DNA from: Ktedonobacter racemifer DSM 44963
GTDB taxonomy: Bacteria; Chloroflexota; Ktedonobacteria; Ktedonobacterales; Ktedonobacteraceae
Assembly (NCBI RefSeq): GCF_000178855.1
Contig: NZ_ADVG01000002.1
Coordinates: forward strand, 2,542,001-2,606,000
DNA length: 64,000 nucleotides
Direction: 5' to 3'
The notes below the pieces were generated by a model, which saw nothing but the letters and a program-made list of their open reading frames with translations, was not told the DNA's origin and made no database searches. Made by a program: the position numbers and the translations under genes. Positions 1 through 9,363 of the stretch are shown in pieces (position 1 is the stretch's first letter; every line of letters starts with the position of its first letter).

Positions 1-737
1 GATAGCAAGAGCGTGGTCGTCATTGGAGGCAGTAGAGGTCTGGGACGCGCCATTGTGGCCGCAACTCAGGCTGAAGGTGCGCGTGTGCTTGCTGTAGCAC
101 GCCAGGAAGAGCCGCTCAAGAAGCTCGTCGCAGAATATCCAGCCGTGCAAACGCTCGGACTCGATGCAAGCGACGAAAACGCTCCTGCGAAGGTCTTTGA
201 AACGCTTTCGCCAGACGTCCTGATTGTCTGCGGAGGTGCCATACCTCATAATGTGCCACTTTCGGAGCAGAGTTGGGAGCAGTCTCACGCAACTGGAATA
301 CTGATGTCAAAATGTCGTTGCTCTTCTCGCAAGCCGCGCTGACCAGGCCGCTTCCTGCGGGAACGACTGTTATCCTCATTTCAAGCGGTGCGGCCATTGG
401 TGGTTCTCCACTTTCGGGCGGTTATGCTGGCTCAAAACGTACACAGATGTTCATCGCCAGTTACGCCCAGAAGGAATCTGATCGCAGGGCACTTGGTTTG
501 CGCTTCTTTGCGCTAGCGCCCGGAAGCATTATGCCAGAAACGGACCTTGGAAAAGCCGCGGTCTCGGCCTATGCTTCTTCGCTCGGAATTTCTGCCCAGG
601 ACTTCATCAAAGGCATGCCATCTCCGCAATCACCGGAATATGTCGCAAACGCGGTGGTAGAAATTGCAAGCAATCCAGGTGGCAGAGAGGGAAATGTGTT
701 CCTGGTTTCTGGAAAAGGCATTGAGGCTTTACCATAG
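1..737 (+). pseudogene. SDR-family oxidoreductase, 5'-truncated by window edge and frameshifted
   Basis: The first frame is open from the window edge and shows the Rossmann dinucleotide-binding signature 'VIGGSRGLGRAI' at its start, so the true start lies upstream. After the Trp-Glu codons at 274-279 the homologous sequence continues in another frame ('NWNTDVKMS', then 'ILISSGAA' and the 'GYAGSKR' Tyr-x3-Lys catalytic pair) to a stop at 737. Joining the two frames needs one base inserted near 280, so this is a -1 frameshift: a pseudogene or a sequencing error. Classical SDRs reduce or oxidise alcohols and ketones with NAD(P)H in the cytoplasm; the substrate is unknown. The next two genes downstream are also interrupted, which favours real decay of the cluster. 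Confidence 0.8.
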
Positions 738-807
738 TTTTTTAGATTAAGAAAACGCTACCTGTGTTCATAGGAGCGTAAGATACCTCATTGAAAGTGA
801 GCATAGA

Positions 808-1988
808 ATGACAATCACTTCTCTTCCAACGCGAGCAGAGCTCGTGGGCCGTGCGAGCGCTATTGTACCTCTTCTCCAAAAACATGCGCAATGGCACGAG
901 GAGCATCGGCGTTTGCATGAAGAAACAATCGAGGAGATGGCACGAGCTGGCGTCTTCAAATTGCGCATCCCCAAACGCTACGGAGGCTACGAAAGCGATA
1001 TCCAGACCGTGGTGGATGTGCTTACCGAGATCGGGCGAGGGGACGGCTCATCCGCGTGGACGGGGCAACTCTGGTTGCATGGCGCATGGATGGTTGGCCT
1101 ATTTTCCGATGCCGTCCAGGAGGAGGTCTTCTCCACCCCTGATGTCCGTGTGAGCGCACTCTTAAGCCCAACAGCGACAGCGGTGCGCACAGAGGATGGG
1201 ATCGTCGTGAGCGGGCAATGGCACTTCAATTCCGGCGCGCTACACAGCCATTGGGACCTGGTCAATGCCATATCGATCACAGATGAAGGGACACCGGAGC
1301 CGATCCTTGCACTCATTCCAATGTCGCAGCTTGAGATCATCGATGACTGGGATACCTCGGGTCTGCGAGGAACCGGCAGTGTCACCACCGTGGCGAAAGA
1401 GGTCTTTGTCCCCAATGCCCATGTGCTTTCGGTCACCGCTTTAACGCAGGGGCAGTCCCAAAGTGCTTTAAACGCCGATCTCCCCTGTACCGCAGTCCGG
1501 TGATTCTAACGGGCGCGACACTTTCCAGCGTGACCGGACTTGGTCTGGCGAAGGCTGCCCTGGAGGCCTTTCTCCAGCGGCTCCCTGGTCGACACATTGC
1601 CTACACAACCTACGACAATCAGGCTGAGGTACAACTCACCCATCTCCAGGTCGCTGAGGCGGCAATAAAGATCGAGGAGGCCGAATTTCATGCCTCACAC
1701 GCGGCAAGCCTTCTGGACACAAAGGCCGAGAGCGGTGAAACATGGAGCGTGGAGGAGCGCAGCCGTGTTTGTCTCGACGCAGCTCTGATCGCTTTGAGAG
1801 CCAAGGAAGCGGTAGACATACTCAACACAGCCAGCGGAGGATCGTCGGTTTACAGCAGCGTGCCTATCCAACGCATCGCGCGCGATGTTCAGGTGCTGAA
1901 CTTGAACGGCCTGCTGCATCCCAATACCAATCTTGAACTCTATGGGCGGGTCCTTGTTGGCCTTCCCCCGAATACGCTCTACCTCTAG
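808..1988 (+). pseudogene. Acyl-CoA dehydrogenase-like flavin-dependent monooxygenase (HpaH/DszC type), frameshifted
   Basis: Residues 1-230 give the N-terminal and middle domains of the acyl-CoA dehydrogenase fold used by FADH2/FMNH2-dependent monooxygenases ('RIPKRYGGYE', 'GDGSSAW', 'VSGQWHFNSG', 'DTSGLRGTGS'). The C-terminal helical domain ('LYRSPVILTGATLSSVTGLG') continues in another frame from about 1486 to 1988. The break sits in a C4 run at 1482-1485: one more C would restore one frame of about 393 residues, the normal family length. A flavin reductase gene follows, the usual partner that supplies reduced flavin, so the pair looked like a two-component oxygenase. Substrate unknown. A homopolymer sequencing error remains possible. 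Confidence 0.8.
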
Positions 1989-2004
1989 ACGTGTTCTTGC
2001 CCGC

Positions 2005-2123
2005 GCCACACGACCCGGCAGCGATCTGCTGGAACCAGGATTGAAGGCCATCGGGTATCCTTCACAAGGCCGCTTTCGCGCTTTGTGCAACACCCGATGG
2101 TACAACCCCTGGGGTCGTGTGGC
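2005..2123. repeat. Nested inverted repeat between monooxygenase and flavin reductase
   Basis: Outer 12-bp arms 'GCCACACGACCC' (2005-2016) pair with 2112-2123. Inside them a 5-bp CCAGG/CCTGG stem and a 9-bp 'CCATCGGGT'/'ACCCGATGG' stem stack in order, then a weaker inner stem. The structure fills the whole spacer and ends just before the flavin reductase start, so it may control read-through or translation, or be a small mobile hairpin. Seen directly; role inferred. Confidence 0.55.
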
Positions 2124-2137
2124 TCATCGGAGAAAAC

Positions 2138-2656
2138 ATGGAACAGGCTGCATCGAAAACACATCACAATGAGTCACGGCTGGTCGATCAAGAACGCTTT
2201 CGGGGCGTGATGAGCCGCTTCGCCAGTGGGGTGAGCATCATCACGACACGAAACGCAGGTGTTGACTACGGCCTCACCGCCAGCGCCGTCACCTCGCTCT
2301 CACTGCTCCTCATCTGCCTCAACAAGGCCTCGAACACAAGAGATGCCATCGCAGAGGCACAGGCTTTTGCAGTCAACATTCTGCGGGAAGATCAGAGCGA
2401 ACTGGCGCGCCGGTTTGCCACCTCTCAGCCAGGCAAGTTCGAGGGCCAGAACATCTCCTATGGAGAACTCGGTGTGCCTCTACTGGACAATATGCTGGCT
2501 ACCATGGAGTGCCGCGTTGTTGAGATCGTTTCGGGTGGCACCCACTCAATCTTCCTGGCCGAAGTGCAGACGGCCTAGGCCACAGCAGAGATGCCATTGG
2601 CCTTCTTTCGAGGAAGAATGGGCCACTTTACCTTCCTGGGCGCCGATGCCAGGTGA
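2138..2656 (+). pseudogene. Flavin reductase (HpaC/FMN_bind-like), interrupted by in-frame TAG
   Basis: The product starts at an ATG at 2138 and shows the flavin-reductase-like signature: 'RFASGVSIITTR', 'GLTASAVTSLS', 'AVNILREDQ', 'LARRFATSQPGKF'. A TAG at 2576-2578 follows 'AEVQTA', but the same frame then encodes the expected family end ('MPLAFFRGRMGHF') up to a TGA at 2654-2656. The usual Asp-Pro-Pro after 'SLSL' is also missing. The enzyme would reduce FMN or FAD with NAD(P)H for the oxygenase upstream. With the two broken genes before it this makes three disrupted genes in a row. The remaining 146 residues lack a conserved beta strand and are probably inactive. Confidence 0.78.
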
Positions 2657-2686
2657 ACAGCGATATAGTATGAAAGAGACTGAAAT

Positions 2687-3577
2687 ATGATTCTCGTTAC
2701 AGGAGCAAGCGGGCTAAGCGGATCCGCAATCATCCGCGAGTTTGCTCGCCAGGGGTATCCCGTCAGGGCGCTCGTCCGAAATCGAGCAAAGGCACAGGCA
2801 TTGGAGACGTTGCCTACTGTAGAGATTGTGGAAGGCGACATGCTGCGCCCTGGCACGCTCGCAGACGCGCTCTCTGGAGCAGAGCGCGTACTGCTAATCT
2901 CGACCGCTGACCAGCAGATGGTGGAGACTCAATGTGCCTTCATCGACGCTGCCAGGGAGGCTGGTGTCCGCCACATTATCAAGTTCTCCGGGGCCGAATC
3001 GGGCGTCGGTTTCAACCAGAGGAACTTCCGCTTCACGCGGATGCACGAAGACGTTGAACACTACCTCGAACAGTCCGGACTTGCCTGGACACATCTGCGC
3101 CCCAGCCAATTCATGCAAGTGTATCTGCGGGAAGCGCCTACAATCATTGCCCAGGACGCGCTCTTCCTCCCCATGGAGAACGCCAGGCTCTCACCCATCG
3201 ATATTGAGGACATCGCGAAAATTGTCTGCGCGTTGCTGCGTAATGGTAGAGAGCATGAGGGTAAGAGTTACGACATGACAGGCCCTGAGTCCTTGTCAAT
3301 GACAGAGGTCGCCGAGCAGATCTCTCGGGCAGTCGGGAGAAACATCCGCTATGTGAACGTCACTCCGGCAGAAAGAAGACAGGCACTTTTGGCGAAAGGA
3401 GGAGTACCCGCCTATTTCGCTGACGCCCTCGATGAACAGGTTAGCGAGCGTCTGAAATGCTCTGAATCACAGGTCTGCCTCGACGCGCACAAGGCGTTCG
3501 GGGTTCGCCCTACAACGTTCGCCGAGTTTGCGCGCCGGAATGCAGCTGTGTTCCGTGGAGAATCGATGCCATTGTAA
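2687..3577 (+). CDS. NmrA/SDR-family NAD(P)-binding protein
   Basis: A 296-residue atypical SDR that begins with the Rossmann motif 'MILVTGASGLSGSAIIREFARQG' region (TGxxGxxG spacing) and carries 'GDMLRPGTLADALSG' and 'HIIKFSGAE', typical of NmrA-like proteins and azoreductase-like NAD(P)H:quinone oxidoreductases. It lacks the Tyr-x3-Lys pair in the classical position, as is normal for NmrA types, so it may sense the redox state of NAD(P) or act as a reductase. The frame is full length and intact, in contrast with the three genes before it. It follows the flavin reductase remnant by 30 bp and may be the last, still selected member of that operon. Confidence 0.85.
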   Translation: MILVTGASGLSGSAIIREFARQGYPVRALVRNRAKAQALETLPTVEIVEGDMLRPGTLADALSGAERVLLISTADQQMVETQCAFIDAAREAGVRHIIKFSGAESGVGFNQRNFRFTRMHEDVEHYLEQSGLAWTHLRPSQFMQVYLREAPTIIAQDALFLPMENARLSPIDIEDIAKIVCALLRNGREHEGKSYDMTGPESLSMTEVAEQISRAVGRNIRYVNVTPAERRQALLAKGGVPAYFADALDEQVSERLKCSESQVCLDAHKAFGVRPTTFAEFARRNAAVFRGESMPL

Positions 3578-3744
3578 TAATGGAGATGCCTCGCTGATGC
3601 TTACTTGATTCATTTTGAGAGAGGAAAGCTGTCCCAAAAAGAACCCTTCAACCCTCTTCCTCTGAAAACTTGCTACGAGAGACAAAAAATGTCTCCTCAC
3701 GATCTGAAATTTCGTTATCAATTGTTCAGATTAGGTAAGAACGC

Positions 3745-5664
3745 TTAGACGAGAGTCATCTCGGCTTTCGGCTGCAAGATGACCGTATTGCCCAGGCGTT
3801 CCAATTGGCGAACGAGCCGTTGTTGGATCTTCTGTTTGTTGAGTGTCGTAAAGTAGTCTACTCCTTTCTCATGATATGGCTCACCTGTTTTGACCAAGGG
3901 ACACGAAAATCACCAGAATGCTGTGACCAACCGCCATTGCGGCTTTCTTGCTTCCTCGTCGCGCACTAATCCGACGGTACTGTTCGCCGAGATACGTTCG
4001 AGTATGGCCTGCGGCGTGAGCCGCCTGAATAAGCACCGTTTTGGCCCAGCGATTGCCTTGACGCGTGCGGCCACTCTGTTGCTTGCCTCCCGTGCGCATG
4101 TTGGCCTGGGCAGTAGGATAGGCCGCGGGCGAGGTACTGCATAAACAGCCCTTTTCCCCCGGCCCTCCTCCGAACGCCGCATGCGAGTTTCCAGGCACGG
4201 CGCTCTCCAGTGCTTCTCTGTTTCCAGTGAGTCTTCCTTCAGTTATGGCAGAAGCGCATCTCGCGCACCTCCCTGAGAGGAAGACTCCAAGCACCTGCTT
4301 GGCTTCCCCCTGTGGCCAGCTCTCCTGGCTTCCCTGATCGGGCGTGACTCCGACGAGTACTATCCAAGCTCCGTAACCATGAGGGTCTCCCCTTTTAGGT
4401 CATCCTGCATTCCGTCACTTGAGTACGTACGAGCACAACGTAGGTGTTCCACTCATCCCCTTCAAGAGACTCGCTGTCCATCATCTCGCCTCACGAAAGG
4501 TGGAGTGTCGGCATCTGAGTTCACTCCATGAGGCGACACCGCTCTTAGACGCTGTAGCGATGGGTGTGGGCATACACCGATTGGGGATTGGAATTTGAGC
4601 AGTGTAGCTCTCACCATATTGCACGGGTCTTGCGAGACGGTTCCATAAGCGTCTTCTGGTTTCCTCTCGCTTTCAGTGGCATGCTCTTGTCCCCGTTGTC
4701 TTTCGACTCAAGGTAAGCCATTGACCCAAGAACCTCCTTTCGAGTTCCTCCTGGCTGCGCCAGGGATACTCAAGTGCGTGATACAGCGCACCATCCCTGC
4801 CCATGAAGCCAGGTGCCGCGCATCAGGAAAGTGGTTCATGTCCCAGCCGAGTTCGCCAAGCAACACCTCGATGCTCCGTCGCGAGAGTCCTGTCACGGCA
4901 TCGACCCGTTCAATGAGGGCATCAAACCTCCGTAAGCGTTCAGCCACCTCCCGGTCAAAACGAGCAATCGAGTGATCAAGCGTCGTGATCAACAGGAGCA
5001 ATTCTTCGAGCTGCATCCGGTGATGTGGAGTCAGCTTGCCTTGCAAAGCTGCTTGTAACTGGTCCTCTTTCCTGACCAGGCTCCCTCGCGCCAGATGGGC
5101 CAGGTGCTCAGGATCTTCCTACCCTGCCACCAGAGCTGTGAGAATCGCTTTTCCGGTCACCCCCATCACATCCGAAACTACTACTGCCAGTTTAATATTG
5201 GCATCTTCAAGCACCTTTTGGATGCGATTGACCAGACGGGTACGCTCCTGGATCAAGCGCATGCGTGTACGGGTGAGGTCACGAACGGCTTGTTGCTCGC
5301 TGCTTGGAATGAAACTGGCCTTCAACAAGCCATGCTGCAGCAAATCAGCAAGCCATTCTGCATCTTTTACATCCGTTTTTCTCCCAGGGACGGCTTTCAT
5401 GTGTTGGGCATTCACCAGTACGATTTCAAAGGAGTCTTCCAGTAAGTGATAGATGGGTTTCCAAAAGACTCCGGTGGACTCCATGGCAATCTGGCGACAG
5501 CCAGAAGCTAAAAGCCAGGTCTTGAGCGCCAGGATATCGTGAGTCATGGTACTAACCTGTCGCAATTCTTTGTGGCGCTGCCCATACTCGACAATACTTA
5601 GGCACACCACCACAAAGCGCTTATGGACATCCAGACCACTGCATCGTGGGTACACAACTTCCAT
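3745..5664 (-). pseudogene. IS110-family transposase (DEDD/serine recombinase), degenerate and split by a group II intron
   Basis: The start at 5664 has a strong SD (AGGAGG) and begins 'MEVVYPRCSGLDVHK', the IS110 DEDD motif I region; 'AMESTGVFWKPIY' and 'GRKTDVKDAEWLADLL' follow. An in-frame TAG lies at 5119-5121, directly followed in the same frame by 'EDPEHLAHLARG'. The IS110 Tnp domain resumes with 'LSRRSIEVLLGELGWD' up to 'ASWAGM', stops at a group II intron (4113-4791), and continues 'CPGQ' then 'SGRTRQGNRW' and 'YLGEQYRRISARRG', with frameshifts near 4090 and 3890. The C-terminus ('YHEKGVDYFTTLNK') ends at 3745. Total exon length is about 413 codons, normal for the family. It cannot make active enzyme as read. 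Confidence 0.85.
4113..4791 (-). mobile_element. ORF-less group II intron inserted in the IS110 transposase
   Basis: The minus-strand 5' end is GTGCGC at 4791, matching the group II GUGYG start, right after the ATG codon of 'ASWAGM'. The 3' end is 'CCTATCCTAC' at 4113, after which the transposase resumes in frame with Cys-Pro-Gly. A 34-nt domain V sits at 4172-4205 (minus) with the GAGC start, a GAAA-type loop and closing GUUC; a GC-rich domain VI hairpin follows. The length of 679 nt fits a ribozyme without a reverse transcriptase, and no RT-like frame is present. Splicing and mobility would need a maturase in trans. Whether it still folds needs a covariance search. Confidence 0.8.
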
Positions 5665-6055
5665 CGCTGTTCCTCCTGAAAACTGATGAGATGGGCTCAC
5701 AGAAAGATCACCAAGAAGGCGTCTTTCCATAATGAGAGTTTCCTCTGCGTGCTTCCAGGGTCGGAGCAACAATGAGCGGTTCTTCCAGACGCCCGAAGAC
5801 AGCTTCCTTTTCAAGCTCTTCTGCTTTAGTAAGGGAGTCGTTTTCACTCCTGGGATCTTCCTCCACAAGTATAGCCACCGAGTCCTTTTTCATTCAGAGC
5901 AGTGCTCCACAGGCGCATGACCCTTCCTTTGTGAAGGCCGCAAGTCGTGGTCATCACAATAATGTTTCACATCATGAGAAAACATACTGATGCTCATAAT
6001 TACTCGCAAGAGGTCACAGTAAATATGTGTGCCTACTGCTTAGAGCAAGGATGTT
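5665..6055. other. Non-coding flank upstream of the IS110 transposase
   Basis: No convincing gene is seen in these 391 bases. The part next to the transposase start (5665 to about 5940) is where IS110-group elements carry the noncoding end encoding their bridge RNA. I see short internal complementarities but no decisive fold. The bases before 6056 form the leader of the secreted crystallin-like protein gene. Confidence 0.35.
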
Positions 6056-6622
6056 ATGAAGAAAGGAATTCCCGTTGTGCTGAAAAAAGCATTTTGCATT
6101 TTGCTCTCCTGTGTTGCCCTTTTGAGTTTCTTTGCGCTGACAACACCATCCGCTTTTGCGGCGACGACAGCAACATCGAGAAGCGTGGCTAGAAGCGCGA
6201 ACGCTCCTTGCCACACACTCGAAGTTCACTTGCATGGCACCCAGCCAGCAACAACCAACTGTCTGGATGGACAGACCACATCACGTACAAGTGGCGTTAC
6301 TCCCCAGATCTCTGAGCCGCTCTTTTGCAAATTCTCCTCTGAATTAGATCTGTATTGGGATGCCGATCAATCAGGGTACCATATGTGCTTGATTGGAAGC
6401 GGCACCGCCAACTTGAAAGATTATTATACTTATGACGCAGGTAGTTGGGATAATAAGGCCAGTAGCTACTACACAGGCTGCTCGTCTGTGACCTTCTATA
6501 CGAATGTTGATCGTACCGGTCACTCTATACCAGAGCCAGCCTATCACAAGGGTAACTTTACCCCAGGCCCAGTTTCCAACGATACACTGTCATCGGTCTA
6601 TCTCTCAAGCAACTGCTCCTAG
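6056..6622 (+). CDS. Secreted beta/gamma-crystallin-like (peptidase inhibitor I36-like) protein
   Basis: A 188-residue protein with a clear Sec signal peptide: a Lys-rich start, a hydrophobic stretch at about 12-32 and a likely cleavage after 'SAFA'. The mature part has five or more cysteines and a Tyr/Trp/Gly/Asp-rich region ending 'FYTNVDRTG' and 'NDTLSSVYL', which matches the Greek-key pattern of beta/gamma crystallins and I36-like secreted proteins common in soil filamentous bacteria. The 'D-T-L-S-S' ending is the typical last strand. It is probably a small disulfide-bonded extracellular protein; target and role are unknown. It is monocistronic, with a long hairpin 47 bp after the stop. 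Confidence 0.65.
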   Translation: MKKGIPVVLKKAFCILLSCVALLSFFALTTPSAFAATTATSRSVARSANAPCHTLEVHLHGTQPATTNCLDGQTTSRTSGVTPQISEPLFCKFSSELDLYWDADQSGYHMCLIGSGTANLKDYYTYDAGSWDNKASSYYTGCSSVTFYTNVDRTGHSIPEPAYHKGNFTPGPVSNDTLSSVYLSSNCS

Positions 6623-6668
6623 CCGGAAGCCGCCACAGTAGAGGGCACCGTCGCGAATAGCGTGGTTG

Positions 6669-6724
6669 ACAACAAATGCTGCTCCCAGGTTGAATTACCT
6701 CAACCTGGGAGCAGCATTTGTTGT
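6669..6724 (+). terminator. Long perfect hairpin after the crystallin-like gene
   Basis: Arms of 25 bp (6669-6693 and 6700-6724) are fully complementary around a 6-nt loop. No U-tract follows. It lies just after the 6056-6622 gene and is one of the unique-sequence inverted repeats found through this window. Confidence 0.7.
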
Positions 6725-6883
6725 GGATTGAAGAATGAATGCATTACAACTCTATAGAAAAAGAGTATTCACTAGCCACTCTGGTCAATTTGTCACCCTT
6801 TTCATATGAAAGTCGTTCATCATTGATGAATTATTATTTAGAATTCTTTTGTAGCCGCACAAAACAATGCTTAGGAGAGAGTC

Positions 6884-8542
6884 TTGCAATCCTTTAGTAA
6901 AGAGCTGCCTTCATCGCTTGAGAAGCAGCGGAATGAAGATGATGTGTCGACTCGCAGGCGCTCCTTGCCTGGACGCATCATAATGGAGAGTTGGCTACCT
7001 GGCCTGCTCGTCGTGTGTGTCGCTCTCGGGCTTAATTTCTACCGGTTGGGAGACCCTAGCCTCTGGTTTGACGAGATTCTCTCGGTCACCAGGGCACTTC
7101 AACCATTACCTGTGGTATGGAAAATTATCTGGACAACCCAGCCCAATATGGCCTTGTACTATCTCCTCCTCCACTTCTGGCTGGATGTCACTAACGCGCT
7201 TGGCTTCGCGCCAACTGAGACGGTTGTGCGCCTTCCATCGGCCATTTGCGCGGCATTGAGCGCGCTGGTGGTGTTCCAAATGGGGCGTCGCTATCTTAGC
7301 CTCTCGGTGGCACTCCTGGCATCTGGTCTCTACGCCGTTAATGCCTTGCAGTTAACCTATGCCCAGGAGACACGTTCATATGGCTTGCAACTACTCCTGC
7401 TCTGCCTGGCATGGTACGCGCTCTTGAACATACTGACACAGGAGAAGTTGTCCTGGCGCTGGCTCGTCGTCTATGGGCTCACGGCCACGCTCTCAGTATA
7501 TACCCAGATCTTTAGCTTGCTCGTCTTGCTGAGCCAGGTCATAGCGGTTGTCTGCCTGCTTGTACTGCCAACCACCTGGCGCGAGCGCACACGCCAACGC
7601 TTCCGCCCCCTGCTTTTCTGCGGAATTGTCGTAGGCATCTTGATGGTCCCCATTTTGTTGGCGAGTCGGGGAAACGACAAAACTGGCTGGATTCCCATTC
7701 CTCATCTCAATGACGTCCTCCATGTCTTCACCGTCATCAGTGGCGCACAAAAAATTTATGAGGTAATTCTGCTTGGCTTATGCCTCCTGAGCATAATTGG
7801 CGCGCTCTGCTTGCTGTTTGAACGGTTACGCGCGCCGCTTCTACGCCTTCCAGCCTTCGCGTCCCTTGGTAAGCAACCACGCATACGCCAATTCTTCCCA
7901 GTCATTGTCGTACTCGCTTGCTGGTTTGTGATTCCCTTTGTGCTCAGTTATATCATCTCGCAAGGCTCAACACGCCTGTTTATTCCCCGCTATCTTGTCG
8001 CGATTGTGCCGCCACTCATGTTACTGGCGGGGGCCAGTTGTATGCTTATCCCCTGGCGCTACATACGCCCAGTCGTAATAGTGGGTGCGCTCCTCCTGGC
8101 AAGCCTGGCACTGCCGCTGTACTATCAGAGCGCCGAGGTCGAGGATTGGCAGACACCTACAGCCTGGCTCCAGGATCACTATCAGGATGGCGATGGCATG
8201 GTCTGTTACGATAACGATCAAGGCTGTGAGGTAGGCATCGAATATTATCTGCGCGCTTATCCCACCGGTGTCACTTTCCCTGAAGATGCACCTGGCGCCT
8301 TTCCCTGGGTCCACTACGATACAACCAATCAGCTAGGGGACTCGGAATCCGCGCTTGATACAACCCAGTTGGCGGCCTATATGGCTCAACACAAGCGCCT
8401 CTTTTTTATTGTCGCGCGCCTCAGCAGTGATGACCAGGTCGCGCGGGTCAAGGCTACCCAGCAATGGCTTAACAGCCACTATCAATACCAGGACCAAGTA
8501 ACGACACCTACCATGACAATTTATCTCTACAAAGTGAACTAA
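6884..8542 (+). CDS. Polytopic membrane glycosyltransferase, ArnT/PMT (GT39/GT83-like) family
   Basis: A 552-residue integral membrane protein with about 11 predicted hydrophobic segments. The first periplasmic loop holds 'GDPSLWFDE', the Asp-Glu signature of polyprenyl-phosphate-sugar glycosyltransferases of the ArnT/PMT superfamily; 'YAQETRSYGLQLLL' is also typical. Such enzymes move a sugar from a lipid carrier onto a lipid or protein outside the membrane. The start is a TTG at 6884 with AGGAGAG at 6873-6879; no better ATG lies nearby. The C-terminal 130 residues form a soluble extracytoplasmic domain ('WLQDHYQDGDGMVCY'). The acceptor is unknown and the gene stands alone. Confidence 0.75.
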   Translation: MQSFSKELPSSLEKQRNEDDVSTRRRSLPGRIIMESWLPGLLVVCVALGLNFYRLGDPSLWFDEILSVTRALQPLPVVWKIIWTTQPNMALYYLLLHFWLDVTNALGFAPTETVVRLPSAICAALSALVVFQMGRRYLSLSVALLASGLYAVNALQLTYAQETRSYGLQLLLLCLAWYALLNILTQEKLSWRWLVVYGLTATLSVYTQIFSLLVLLSQVIAVVCLLVLPTTWRERTRQRFRPLLFCGIVVGILMVPILLASRGNDKTGWIPIPHLNDVLHVFTVISGAQKIYEVILLGLCLLSIIGALCLLFERLRAPLLRLPAFASLGKQPRIRQFFPVIVVLACWFVIPFVLSYIISQGSTRLFIPRYLVAIVPPLMLLAGASCMLIPWRYIRPVVIVGALLLASLALPLYYQSAEVEDWQTPTAWLQDHYQDGDGMVCYDNDQGCEVGIEYYLRAYPTGVTFPEDAPGAFPWVHYDTTNQLGDSESALDTTQLAAYMAQHKRLFFIVARLSSDDQVARVKATQQWLNSHYQYQDQVTTPTMTIYLYKVN

Positions 8543-8569
8543 TATAGGTGATTGCGTGGCTCACCAGGT

Positions 8570-8618
8570 AGGGTGTGTAGTGGCAGGTTGGCTCCTCCAA
8601 CCTGCCACTACACACCCT
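8570..8618. terminator. Bidirectional long hairpin between convergent genes
   Basis: Perfect 22-bp arms (8570-8591 and 8597-8618) with a 5-nt loop lie between the glycosyltransferase (+) and the TetR gene (-). TTTT follows on the + side, so it can act as an intrinsic terminator for the + gene and probably for the opposing gene too. Confidence 0.8.
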
Positions 8619-8619
8619 T

Positions 8620-9363
8620 TTATTGGGCGGGCTCTTCCGCCTCAGAAACCAGGCCTTCTGAGGGGTGTATGGGGGGGAGAGCAAGGTTTGCGTCAACCTT
8701 GCGGCTGGCCAGGCCGAAGAGTAGCACAGGCACAACCTGCTCAGCCTGTTCCAGATAGTTAGGCTGGTAAGAGGTCTCAGGCAGTGAGGGAGAGGCTTCA
8801 AAGCCAGCAGAGCTAAGGCGCGGCGCACGTAGAATAAAGCGTTTGAGCATATTCATAAACAGGTCAGTGGCCATAAGTGCATCAACGCCATAGGTCTGCT
8901 CATTGCAAAGGAAGCCCTGACGGATTCCATCCTCAAAAATAGAGGCAATAGGCATAAGCATACCCGCGTGAAATTCCTGATATAAGTCCGCACGCGCGCG
9001 CGCGTGCAGTTCATGCTCGATATCGTGCAGCATCATACCAATGTCGATACGATTGGTGCTCACCAGGAAACGTGCCACCAGTCGCAGGCGTTCAGGCACG
9101 CTTTCATTACGATGCGCGATCCGCTCAAGTCCAGCCCGCGACTTGGCAATACTCTCCTTCACAACCGCGAAATACAGATCCTGCTTATCGGAGAAATAGT
9201 GGTAGAGGGCGGGCTGTGTCAGACCACAGGCGTCAGCAATCTGACGCGTGGAGACAGCGCGAAATCCGTATTCCATGAAGAGCTGATGCGCTGTGCGCAA
9301 AATCGTATTACGTGTCTCTTCTATATCCTCGCCTGTACTTGATCGCCTTTGACCGCGTGGCAT
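8620..9363 (-). CDS. TetR/AcrR-family transcriptional regulator
   Basis: A 247-residue regulator. Residues 17-62 carry the TetR helix-turn-helix ('ILRTAHQLFMEYGF', 'TRQIADACGLTQPALYHYFSDKQDLY'). The rest is a helical ligand-binding and dimerisation domain that is too variable to name an effector. The C-terminal 45 residues are Pro/Glu/Ser-rich. It is convergent with the glycosyltransferase and has no divergent partner within 500 bp, so its target is not evident. The start codon overlaps the palindrome 'CATACGTATG' (9361-9370), which may be an autoregulatory site. Confidence 0.88.
   Translation of the reverse strand: MPRGQRRSSTGEDIEETRNTILRTAHQLFMEYGFRAVSTRQIADACGLTQPALYHYFSDKQDLYFAVVKESIAKSRAGLERIAHRNESVPERLRLVARFLVSTNRIDIGMMLHDIEHELHARARADLYQEFHAGMLMPIASIFEDGIRQGFLCNEQTYGVDALMATDLFMNMLKRFILRAPRLSSAGFEASPSLPETSYQPNYLEQAEQVVPVLLFGLASRKVDANLALPPIHPSEGLVSEAEEPAQ

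Noticed and set aside
3881..4294. A 137-codon minus frame read as an independent gene
   Set aside because: It is the end of the group II intron fused by chance to the frameshifted C-terminal part of the IS110 transposase.
2576..5121. Two in-frame TAG codons flanked by homologous coding sequence (2576 and 5119) as possible amber recoding
   Set aside because: Both lie in genes with other defects or next to defective genes, and genuine genes here end in TAG normally, so mutation is the simpler reading.
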